Shown: piece by piece, positions 47,886 through 58,911 of the stretch | Numbering within the stretch: the first letter of the stretch is position 1 | Layout: every line of letters starts with the position of its first letter | NCBI GenBank assembly: GCA_027625915.1 | Contig: JANTQA010000032.1 | Span: 2,852,001-2,916,000, forward strand | Source of the DNA: Anaeramoeba flamelloides | Taxonomy: Eukaryota > Metamonada > Anaeramoebidae | DNA length: 64,000 bases | Direction of reading: 5' to 3' | The notes under the pieces: generated by a model | The model's database searches: none | Seen by the model: only the letters and a program-made list of their open reading frames with translations | What the model was told of the DNA's origin: nothing | Position numbers and translations under genes: made by a program

Positions 47886-50800
47886 TTATAGTAATCCACA
47901 TTCCTTTAATTTATGCATTTGTCTCCATTTGGGCAAAGTTAAAAATTCTTGTTTTGAACAACTAAGCGCCCTATCAAAATCTTCATCTTTTAAAAAATGT
48001 ATCAGGTTTTTTGAATTGACCCCATCTGGCAAAGGCAATTGTTTTAATCTTTCAAAAGAATATAATTGTTTTTTAGTTTTATTTTTCTTTACCTTTTCAA
48101 TTTTCTTGACATTATTTTGCTCATTTTCATTTGGAGACTTTTTTTCAAACAAATCTGACAAATCAAACCCAATTTGATTATTTTTAATATTTGTATTATT
48201 TGTCTCATTTTTTTTCTTAATAAACAAATTTTTGTGTAAATTATCCAAATTTTTTTCTGTTAAAAAGATATCGCGGAACAAAAAATGGAAAAACTTGCGG
48301 ATAGAGAATCTGAATTTATAATATTCCAACATTTTATAACTAATATAAAATAAATGGGGATCCAAAAATAATTCGGGGTGATTTGATTTTAATTTTAGTA
48401 AATTCTTCATTGAAGAATCCTCATTAATTGTATTGCCAATGTCTTTTAAATTTTTGATCAAATTGTTTTTTTCAGTATTTAAAGTTGAATAATCGATATT
48501 TATTGTTTGCTTTAAATTTTTCGGATAGGATCCTAAATATTGATCTTGGTCGTAAGAGAAAAATTTTACTCGGTTTTCAAGTGTTGGTATTGCGATCATA
48601 TTACCCTTTTCGGAAGGGTATTCCCACCCATATTTATTTAATTGCTTTCGAATTTCATCGATTTCTGAGAGTAAGCCCATCACATATATACAAGTTCCTC
48701 TCACTGACATTTGATTTGAATTTAAAGCAAAGTTCGAAATGATTTTTGCTGGGTTATATTTTTTTAAAATTTTATATCCTAATTTTGAAGATGCGATACT
48801 ACCAATAGTCCAAAGTATTGCTCGGATTTTTAAAGAATTAAATAAAAATTCATCCTTTTTCTTTACTTTCCCATTCCCATTCTCGCTTCCCTTTCCAGTT
48901 CCTTTTTTAGTTCCTTTTTCTTGACTTTTTCTTTTTTCTTTTCTATTTTCTTTTCTATTTTCTTTTTTCTTTTCTTTTTTCTTTTCTTTTTTCTTTTCTT
49001 TTTTCTTTTCTTTGTTATTTTCTTTTTTCTTTTCTTTTTTATTTTCTTTGCTATTTTCTTTTTCATTATCAGAACCCCCTATTTTAACTTCATTCTCAAT
49101 TTTCTTTTTCATTTTCATTTCTTTTTTTGCAATTTCAGTATCTATCCTCCCCTCCTCTAAATCATTCAAATTATTATGTATATCTAATGAAGAATTTTTT
49201 AACAATTTGATTTTAGATAAAAAATTTATCCATTTAGGTATTAATTTCCTCTCTAGTAAAATATTCGCCCCCTTTTCTGTTTTAACTAATTCTGCAAAGA
49301 AATGGGGCGGCAAGGGAATTTCAATATTATCACTGTAATTATACTTTTTATAACTATAAATTGAAGTTAAATAATGATCTAAATCCTTAACGTAATCTAT
49401 TATACCCTTTTTTTCCCAATAAATTAATTTTTGGTCAATATATTTAATTTCCTTTAAATAGTCGAACCCCTTAGGCGTTGAAAGCAAAGTAATTAATAAA
49501 TTTTTTCCTTTAATTCCAAATTTACTGAGATCTGCTGGCTTACAAGAAACTAAAGTTTCTAAACATTTGGGTGATCTCGTGCAGCATTCATCTAATAAAT
49601 CTAAAGCAGCCCTTGCCACAGTTACGTCGTTATCTCTTAATTGCCAGGCCAACATTTTAATTGCCCAATCAGAAAAATCATTGACGCCAGCTCTCCATAG
49701 GAATTTCAAATGCTCTGTTGCCTGTAATCTAATCAATTTTGTGCCAAAATGTAGAACTTTACTTAAAAATCTTCTAGTTGTTGTCGTTAGATTATAGTCC
49801 AAAGAAATTATTATTGGCAAGGCTAAATCGCCTCTTCCTTTAGTTTCAACTGTTTTTTGCAAGCTTTTCAAGATCCCAGATTTTAATAAAATATCTAACC
49901 CAGATTTATAATTTGTCATGTTACCAATTAGCGTAAAATATTCCTTTGTCAATGTTTTGGAAATTTTTGAAGGGGTAAATAGCCTTTTCATTCCAGAATT
50001 ATTACTAGAAGTACCTTCATTTTCCATTCGAAGTGCAATGTTTATTGAACGAATGAATGATGAGCTCTTTAAATAATTACAACCAACAGAATGGTTTAAT
50101 AAAACACCAATTAATTGCACAGAAATACCAATATAAATTAAGTTTTTTTGGGTTTTTTTAATATTACAAAACTGGCCCGAATTTGGATCCAAAAAATTTA
50201 AATAATTTTTCATAAATTTATTTTTGATGGAAATGTCCAAATATTTTATATTATTTAAGGGCCCGTTTAATAAATGCGAAATAGTTTTAAAATTCCATTT
50301 CAAATAATCTTCAGTTGAAATCACTTTGGATTCCTTCATTCTTGACTCAAATTCCTGATCGGCGATCGATTTGTCATGCTTAATTTTTAATGTCTGATTG
50401 GCCTTCATTGACAATTCATTTGATTTAAAGCCCCTTTTCACCATCACACTTTTTTGATGGTTAATATTTGATAAGAGTAAGGAAACATGAAAGTCGAGGG
50501 AAACTTTGCTTTTTTTTTTCCTTGCAAACTTATCTAATTCAGACAGCATCCTACTTGCCCTTACCCTGATAAACGGGGAATCTGAAAATGACGCAGCAAT
50601 TTCAAATAACGATGGCAAAGATTGTAAACTTGAAAATAATCTTGATGGTAATATTCTATTCGATCGATGAAGTAATTCACCCAATAAATTTGCGATGTAA
50701 AATGATATTTTTTTACTCCCCACTTTCCCCACATCAACTAAAGATTGAAATAATCCCACATCCATAAATGCAACAAGTAAAATTGCCACATAATTGTCTA

Positions 50801-53800
50801 ATAAATTGTGATGCGGGGAATGCTCTAATGGTAAAATTAAATCTAAATCACCCCATATATGATGATATGATGATTGGATATTCGTTCTTTGCAAATTTGG
50901 GATATTGTGATTAATTTCTATTTGCTCTCCATTATTAACAGGCATTTTTAAAAAGAATAGGGAATATAATGTTTCAATTGTTAACATCTTTTATTAATAA
51001 AGAGATAGGTAGGTAGATAGGTAGATAGATACACAGATGGATAGATGGGTGGATAGATGTGAATGTAGATATATTTGATTTTTATTTGTTAAAATTAATA
51101 ATGTTTAAAATTTCGTAAAAAAAAATTTCTTTGAAAAGTTCATTACAATTATTACTGAAAATGTTAAGATTACGATCAGTATAAATCTGTTAAAAAAAAA
51201 ATATGATCATATAAAAAAAATATTATGAAAGAAAAAATAAATGAAACAAGTATCTTTTTGAGACTTTTGTTAAATTGAATTTTTTTTTTGAAACAAATAA
51301 ATTAATGTTTAAAAGAGATTAAGTAGTTTTAAAAAAGTATTTTCAAATTTTTTTTAATAAAGCCTGAAAATAGGTCTATTTAACAACTACATTTGCAATT
51401 GAAAATTTGAGTACCACTGTATTCTAAAGAGTGTTTCGAGGTTCATAAATCCCACAAATATTTATTCAGTTAGATCTAAGAAGGAAAAAATGAATTTTTT
51501 GACTGAAAATGTCAGAATTTTGTCAACCTCGTTTCTGTGATTTCTGTGATTTCTGTGATTTCTGTGATTTCTGTGATTTCTGTGATATTAAAAAATGATA
51601 AAGAAGGTTGGGAAAAATCGACTTTTTGAGAAAATTTCTATTTAAGTGAAAATGGAAAACCATTTGGCATTGTTGAGAATTACCTACGGTTATTTTTTTA
51701 TTTGTGAATTAAGTTTAAATAGTTTTCCGTTTTCACTTTAAAAGGTCAAAATGGAGAAAAAACAAAATTTTTGAGGAAGTGTTTGTTATTTTCAAAAAAA
51801 GATTAACATTTGATAAAAGTCACAGTAAGGTGTTTGGTATTGTATCAAATTCATCAAAATCCTCAATTCCAAAAATTGAATGATCATTTTTTCTCAATTG
51901 ATTGATACAATAATTTTTTTTTAAATAAAAAAACACTTGACTCCTTTTTGCAAATTTTTTTTATATTAATCAATGAATGTAAAATTCCACAAAACCTTTC
52001 TTTATCACAGTTACTCCAAATAAATTTGTATTGAAACGAACAATTCAGTTTTTCAAGAGAAACAAAACAAACAAAAAAAAATGTCACATAAAAATAAACA
52101 AAGTGTTTGGAGTGTTAGGTAATGTAGATTCTTTCAAAATATAAAATAGAGGAAAAAATATCCCCAAGATCCTAATGGGAACTTCAATTCAAGAAAAAAA
52201 AAATTAGAACCAAGACCAAAAAAAAATAAGAGAAAATCCCAATTCCTTGGTAGACATTGTTCTGATTTGTGGTTACAATATGAAAATCCAAGCAACTCAA
52301 TGATCAAAACTCATAGACACACGATCTTCAAAAGTTAGAGTCGTTTATCAATAATGTTTGAAATGATCTTCATTTTTCAAGCTAAAAAATCGTGATTATT
52401 TTTTTTTCATTTTTACGTTTCTTAATAAGGGTGTTCAAGTGTTTACGTATCTATTTTTTTTTGTTCATTTTTCATTAAAAAAAATGCCGAAAAATGCAAT
52501 TTTGATCCAAATTGTTTCATATATTCATTAATAAACCTTCATAATTTTAAAGGGATTGAATCAAAATCCTTTGAGACAATTTTGTGAATTGCCAACATAG
52601 TCCTTAAGTTTGTCATCTATTTTAATGATATCTTTTGAATTTTTTTTTTTTTTTAAAAAATTCCTTTTAACATAGCAATCAAAATCTACAAATTGTTTTT
52701 ATTTGTTGTAGTTTTTTAAATTTTTTTTCTTTTTCCTTTTGTTTTTTGAAATTTGTGATGATTTTTAAAAAAATTTTTCTGGATTCAAAAAAGTTAGAGA
52801 TGTGAAGGATCTAAGGGATCTTTACATTATTATTTCGTTTTATTTAACTGAAAAATTTTTCACAAAATTAAATTCAAAATCATCAAAATAATTTTTGTAT
52901 AAATTAAGAGGGCGTATTAATTACTTTGAATTTTTTTTAATAAAATAGGAAAAATGAATTGAAAAGATTTAAAAAAATACAAATAAAAAATTATAAAATC
53001 TAGATATTTTCTTATTCTCTCCATATCCAAAATCCAAAATATTACTATTTGGTTTATTACATGATTTTAAGGATTTGTGCTTAATAATGAAATAGAGTTT
53101 GTTTTGAAAGATTTTAATTTTTTTTTTGACAAAAAGGAAAATAAAAAATTAAAAACTAATCTTTATCAGAAATTTAGGGTTTTTTTTTTTAGGTTTATGT
53201 GATTATCTTAATTTTTACTCTTAAATTTGAAATTGTTTAAAAATTTGTTGGATCAAAAATTTTGGGTAAACAACACTATTTTCATGACGATAATTATGAC
53301 TTTCCAATAAAAGATTGATTCAATTTTTTACATTAGAATATTTTCTATATAAATGTCATGTTTTCTAAATGTTTTGCCTTTAATAATCTATTCCCCCAAT
53401 TTCGCATTCTGTGATTATATAATGTTTTCAATATCAATTCATTGGTTATTGTTTTGAATTTTTTTTTGTTTTTTTGTTGACTGTTTTTATTTTTTTTTTC
53501 AACAATTTCTTTGAATTAAAACCAAGAAGGATGTGCTTTAATTTTTAAATTGGAAAATTTGCTTGTTGGTATTTGAATTACAAATGGGAAAAAATTTTCA
53601 CTTCCTTTTTCATATTTTTCTTTTACAAATTGAGTTTTCAAAGTTTGTAAGTTGTAATTTGCAATTTGAAAACTCTATTTGAAAAAGGAAATTATGGAAT
53701 ATTATTTCCCATTTATTATTCAAAAACCAGTAAAAAATAAATTAGTTTGATTCTATTGTTCTTAATAGATTAAAAATATTGAAAAAAGACTTTACAAAAT

Positions 53801-55017
53801 CACTCTCTTTCTGTTTTTGAAACTGTTTTCTTGACTAATTAAGCAAAATTTTTTTGAATTTCTGTTTTTCAAAAGACTTTTTTCATTAATGATTTTTCTT
53901 ATTTTGTTTTTAACTCATTTCCAAAATATTTCACAAAATAAAAAAGGTGAAAAGAAGCTTTTAAGGTCGTTCAAATTTAAAGAAAACAAAAATTAGAAGG
54001 AAAAAAATATAAAAAAAAAAAAAAAAAAAAATAAAGGTTTTACTTTAATTTTTCTTGAAGGAAGCTTAAGGGTATGTAAAATGCCTTTCAAGCCATTTGG
54101 ATTTCTTGCAAAAAAAATGAGCCCGCCCCAGTCTCTGCACATATAGATGATAGCTCTTTTCGAAGCAATACAAGCCAAAAATTTTTTTTTTGATATGGAC
54201 TTTTCGAAGACGGACATAAAAGGGCTGAGGATAATATTTAATTCATTTGTTGAAACATACCGTTTCGTTTTTGGGGAGTTAATCAAATTCAACAATACCC
54301 GAACCAAAAATTCTTGGATCTGAGAAAGAGAAGGATCGATGATCGCCTTACAAAGGGTCAGAATACCACCGCAGATCGCCGACAAATGGGTATTAAACAA
54401 GGAGATCTCTGCAAGGGTCATTAGTGCTGTGACTCTTAAAGTGTCGTCTTCGTGTTCTGAAATTGCAACAATTGACTGAACAAAGGATCTCGGCAGCAAA
54501 TCGGGATCTGAATGAATAATTTGATAAATAAGCTTTAGGGTCTCAACAGATCCCAGTTGGTTATATTTTTGTTGTTCGAAAATGCGTACGATCAGGAAAT
54601 GTATATTTAGTTTTTCAAGATGCTCAATGATAATACGCGCATTACAACACCTTCTTAAAACTTGAATTGACAGTGCACGCACAGTTGAATTCTCCGATTG
54701 TAAAAGGTGGCGCAGTGTCTTTAAGACAGAAAACAAAATTTCTTCTTTTCTTTCAACTAAATCCAAAAAGATTTTGGTAACACCAGATATTGCATTTAAA
54801 ATATCGATTTTTTTTTTTTCGGGTGTATTTGGATTTCGAAGTGGTAAAAATAATCTTAAACACTTCAGTTTGTCTTTGATTTTTTTTGGAGATCAAGAGA
54901 TCGAAATTGTATAAAACAAAAAAATTTCAATAAAAAAGAAATTAAATCAAAATAAAACTAAAAAAGAAGACTAATTAAAAGTAACAAACCATCAGTACTG
55001 TATTTTTGATTCGACAT
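47886..55017 (-). CDS. RICTOR: Rictor, TORC2 subunit, with C-terminal villin headpiece (three exons)
   Basis: Exons 54990-55017, 54044-54873 and 47886-50987 join to 1319 residues. Rictor is the defining scaffold of TOR complex 2. Residues 10-300 match its N-terminal HEAT-like region: EDDTLRVTALMTLAEI, CGGILTLCKAIID, SPKTKRYVSTNEL, and LPSRKIK joined across the splice to MLTIETLYSLF. DNYVAILLVAFMDVGL follows. VARAALDLLDECC to KPADLSKFGIKGKNLL (about 743-785) and WEKKGIIDYVKDLD are the middle region. A Lys/Glu repeat (about 916-994) interrupts it. RAILWTIGSIASSKLG to VRGTCIYVMGLLS (about 1007-1070) is the C-terminal conserved part. Residues 1262-1319 are a villin headpiece, an F-actin-binding module: LPDGV, HFLKDEDF, EFLTLPKW and final GLL. 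All of this last part is in one exon, so the fusion is read straight from the DNA. Introns are 116 and 3056 bases. Confidence 0.92.
47889..48062 (-). other. Villin headpiece domain of Rictor
   Basis: This marks the 58-residue segment from YSFERLKQLPLPDG to the final HKLKECGLL. Headpiece landmarks present are LP-GV, the acidic-F pair in DEDF, the buried Phe of EFLTLPKW, the invariant Leu-Pro-x-Trp, a basic residue after Trp (Arg for the usual Lys) and the near-terminal Lys pair position (KLKE). Variant positions are Leu for the second core Phe, Cys for the Met that follows, and Leu for the final Phe. Whether actin binding survives these changes is not known. Confidence 0.88.
51003..51075. repeat. 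Degenerate GATA/GGTA tetranucleotide repeat
   Basis: Units of gata, ggta and gatg repeat imperfectly. On the Rictor coding strand they form a tatc/tacc pyrimidine-biased tract ending about a dozen bases before the 3' splice site of the long intron. Confidence 0.9.
51532..51585. repeat. Six tandem copies of TTTCTGTGA
   Basis: Six exact copies of the nine-base unit lie head to tail in the long Rictor intron, with no spacers. Perfect identity suggests recent expansion. Confidence 0.97.
53568..53728. repeat. Palindromic repeat family 2, best-preserved copy
   Basis: A palindrome of 161 bases lies in the long Rictor intron. The left arm has ggtatttgaattacaaatggg then aaaaaattttcacttcc; the right arm has ggaaattatggaatattatt, then tcccatttattattcaaaaacc. 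The inner part, attgagttttcaaagttt and its complement, also pairs. No coding capacity; MITE-like. Confidence 0.7.
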
Positions 55018-57923
55018 TTTTTCATTTAACTCTGAAAGAAATTTTCGAAAAGTATTTATTAAAAAAAATGAGTCTGATTTTGGGTATTTAGAGCAAAATC
55101 AAGGCAAATTATCAAGTAGGAAGAAAGTAACAGGCAAGTGTTCTTTTAAATAATATTAGTAAAAGTAAAATTATGGTAAATATAACCTGATCTTATTGAT
55201 AAGCAACCCTGAAAAATGATCTTGTATCAATTTTTAGAGCAAATCCAAAATTTTTTATTCATCTTGAAATTGAAAAAAAAAGTAAAAATCTGAGTATACC
55301 AGAAAAACTTACTTGCTTTTACTGCAATTTTCAGAAATGAATTATTGTTTCTAAGAAGTTTGTTCCCTTTTTTTACTCTGTTTTTGAAAAGTGCGAAATT
55401 TAATTGGAACTTTCACAATTTGCAATTATTTGAAAAAATATTATTTTCTTTGAAAGAAGAAAGAAATCTTAATTTTTATAAGGGTGTGTACAAGACAACA
55501 ATTTAAGAAAATAGGTACTACTTAGTTTTAATAATAACTCTGTATAAAATTTGACTTAATTTAAAAATAATTAGACTAATTTACTTACTGGCTATGTTAT
55601 TATGATTCAAATAATTTTGAATAAGAATCATAAAATTCAATTTTTTTCTTGGTGCCTTATATCAATTAAATACATATTTAAAGTGGGGTGTATAATTATT
55701 CCCCTCAAAAAAAGAACACTGAAAAAAGTGGATATTTTAAGACAAAAGGCCAAAGAACAAAACTCAATCCCATATTTTAATTGTTGTGAATATATAATTT
55801 TGAATATAACTGGATTGGTTGAGAAGTGTTGTTCTTTGGTGTTTTTTGGGAACTCTAAAACCTTTTTGATTTTTTTTTTTTTCAGCAGAGTTTTTTTTAT
55901 CAAGAGAATAAAAAATCCTAAATTTTTCAAATAAAGATGTTTATACAATTAATAACCAAATAGATGAAATTGTATAAATCTGATTTGTGCTCAAAAAAAA
56001 AAAAAAAATCTTTCAAATTGAAGAAATTTAACACATTGGTAAAGATAATATAAGAAAGGAATAATTTTTTTCTTAAATTTGAACTGTTTTAAATTGAGAT
56101 CGTATGAAACCTTTTTTTGTCTAATTTTTATAATTGAAGATATTAAGAATTTGTTTTTATCTAATTTGAATTTTTTAACCAAAAGAAGTTCAATATGACA
56201 ATTCCCTTTTTAGATCTCAAGTTACTCCTTGAAGATGGAGAAAATTCACAAAAAGATACTTGGCCCTAAATTTCTGTTATTACTTTTATTTGATAAAAAT
56301 ACAATTATAATTAACTCATGATTCGCAATTTGGTTACCCAGTACCCAAATCTAGTGATATAAATTGATAAAAGTCAAAATATTTTTAAGATTTTATTATT
56401 TTCCCGTTTCATAAATTAAAATATTTAAAAGACTAGACAAAACAATATAAAATGCGTGTGCTAACATTTTTTCTAGAAAATTTGAACAAATAAGTAAAAA
56501 ATAATATTTTTTTTCTTCAAAAGTAAATAAAATTGAAACCTGCTTTGATTTTTTTTCTTGAAAACAACATTTCTTTTTTTTGTTCCGAGTGGAATACAAA
56601 GTCCCAAAACAAAACAATTTTAAAACCCAAATACAAATTAAACTTTTCTTTGCATAGGTTGGAGAATGAACTCTCTCCCACTCCCTTTTTTTTAGTTATT
56701 TTTTATTTTTACTTTTTTTTTTTTTACATTTTAAAACTTCAAACATAATAATAATAAAAGCTATGAAAAAACCCTCAAACTTTTAAGTTTTATATGAGTT
56801 TTCTTTCCGAAGAGTTGATTTATATTTTTTTTTAATACTTGTTAGGTAATATATAATCTCAAAAAGTAAAACTCATTAATAATAATGAGTACTACATCGC
56901 TGATATATGCTGAATATTAAATCTTTTAAATATTCACTCTCAAAAAAGTATTAAAATCTCTCTTTACAGTCTTAATCTTAATTATTTAACGTTTTTTTTT
57001 GTATTTGAAAATTTGAAATTATTTAAAGTTAGTTTTCAAATTCATATTTTAAAAAAATTAATTTATATTAGGTTTATGAAAATTGTAGTATTCCAAAACA
57101 TTTCTTTTATTCAATACAAATCTATTATCGATAAATCACTTAAGATTAAAAAAAGAGTTTCTATCCTTTTTAACTATAGTTAAATTCAAATTTCTAACAA
57201 TAATATTGTTTCAGTTCCCAATAATTGACTTTAAATTCTGTTTTCACAATATGCAAAGATTGTTTCAGTTGGTTCTCTCTCTCTCTTTTTTTGTTTATTA
57301 GTTTATTGATCAATAATTCTCATCTACTTCATCCCAAAATAATTGTTTCTTCAAACATTGTTAAAAGTTCAAACACACAAAAATTCAACATTACCAATTT
57401 TCAAGAGAAAAAATCAATTTTCAGCTCTGTACAATTAACTTTTTCAGAATTCATAAGAAGGGTTACAATCAATTATTGTGATTTTTTAAACAATATTATT
57501 ATGTTTTTCTGAGGTTTTTATTTGTTCAGGCAATATATTTACTTTTCTTTATATTCTTGAAATAAAAAACCTGAGTCTCTCTACTATATCGAGCGAATTT
57601 CAATAAAATGGTAATTTAAAAATACAATTTTATTATTGGATATAATTTAAATATTTTTGAACTTTCAAACCATTCTTTTTACCAATTTTGGTTAATTTAA
57701 AAATCAGTTAATTCTAAATCTAATAATTTTAATTCCTCAAAACACCAATTATTATTTTCATTTTCAAGTGTTTGAAAATTTTTAACAGTTTTTATTTTTT
57801 TTAAATCAAATAATTCATTATTTTTCTATCAATTTATATTTTCTTCAGTATATTTATAATCTCGTGAAATTCAATTTTCGCTTGAGTTATAAACATTAGC
57901 TGTGACGAATGAATAATAATTTG

Positions 57924-57963
<40 letters not shown>

Positions 57964-58911
57964 GGGATTATTGATAAACATATTCTTTATTTTGATATCG
58001 CTTAATATAAAACCAAATACTTCTAATCTATAAGATATTTGACCAAAATATGAGTTTTAAAAGAAGTTATTTTTACTCGATTATTTGGGTTAATTTTGTT
58101 TAAACAAGCAATCAAGTATTTCCAAAGATGTTTAAACTTTTTTTTAAATTATATTTTAGACTTGGTTTTTATCAACCAAATTCTCAGATGAAAAATATTC
58201 TTTTAATTATTTTTTAAATTTTTTTCTTTATTCTATCAATTCACCCCAAATATTTTTATTATTTCAAGGATTCTACTTAAGATTATTTTTTCAAGTTATT
58301 AAACGACTCTTCGTAGTGAGGATGAAATTAAATGTAAATATTTTACAATGAATTTTTTATTTTTATTTTTTTATTTATTTTTTATAAAAATTTTATATTT
58401 TCGGATATTGGCACAACAAAATGTAAGACCAAAGAAATATTTTGTTTCAAAAACAAAAATATTTAATAAAATAAACCTCATTTTAAAAATTGTGACTCAA
58501 CCTGAAATAATAAATTGAAAAAAAAAATATATCCATTTGTATTCAATAACAACTAATTATTAAATCTGGTTTGTAATAATCCACTTTTAAAACATTCTAA
58601 ATATATCAAACCCTGATTTGTTTAAAAATTATAAAAAATAAAATCAAAAACTAAAAAAAAGTAAGTCACAATTTTTGAAATGAGTATTACAGATTTTTTA
58701 TTAATCAACTTTCACTGAAAAAAAGGTTAATAAGAAGATTTTTTATGAAGAATTATATCCATTTTAAAAAACATTTCAGAGCCTCAATTTTCCAATGTTT
58801 ATTGATATTTTCTTGGATCTTTTTTTATTTCCGACTTGTTTTTCAAAAAAGAAAAATGAAAAAAAAAAAAAAAAAATGGATCAAAAAAAAAAATGATTAA
58901 TGAAGGAAGAA
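55018..58911. other. Intergenic region between Rictor start and DOCK end
   Basis: Both genes lie on the minus strand, so this contains the Rictor promoter at its left edge and the DOCK 3' flank at its right edge. The only clear features are a (TA)n microsatellite (57927-57961) and A/T homopolymers. Open frames near 55602-55934 (110 codons) and 57225-57512 show no motif. No RNA gene was recognised. Confidence 0.6.
57927..57961. repeat. (TA)n microsatellite
   Basis: About 17 AT units in intergenic DNA between Rictor and DOCK. Confidence 0.95.

Larger units (their letters stand above)
50988..54043 (-). other. 3.1 kb intron of Rictor
   Basis: The coding-strand donor is GTAAAA after PSRKIK, and the acceptor is TTATTAATAAAAG before ATGTTAACA. 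The split matches a continuous stretch of the Rictor family, so no exon seems to be missing. Inside are a GATA/GGTA-type microsatellite (51003-51075) adjoining the 3' splice site, a nonamer tandem repeat (51532-51585) and a palindromic family 2 copy (53568-53728). No nested gene was recognised. Confidence 0.88.

Noticed and set aside
47929-49338. Plus-strand open frames opposite Rictor, some poly-Phe
   Set aside because: They mirror the Lys/Glu repeat and coding bias of the Rictor strand and have no motifs.
51532-51585. CRISPR-like repeat
   Set aside because: The units are tandem with no spacers, in an intron of a eukaryotic gene.
53993-54766. Separate HEAT-repeat gene
   Set aside because: It is the N-terminal part of Rictor; LPSRKIK joins directly to MLTIETLYSLF, as in the family, and the final poly-Phe is intron read-through.
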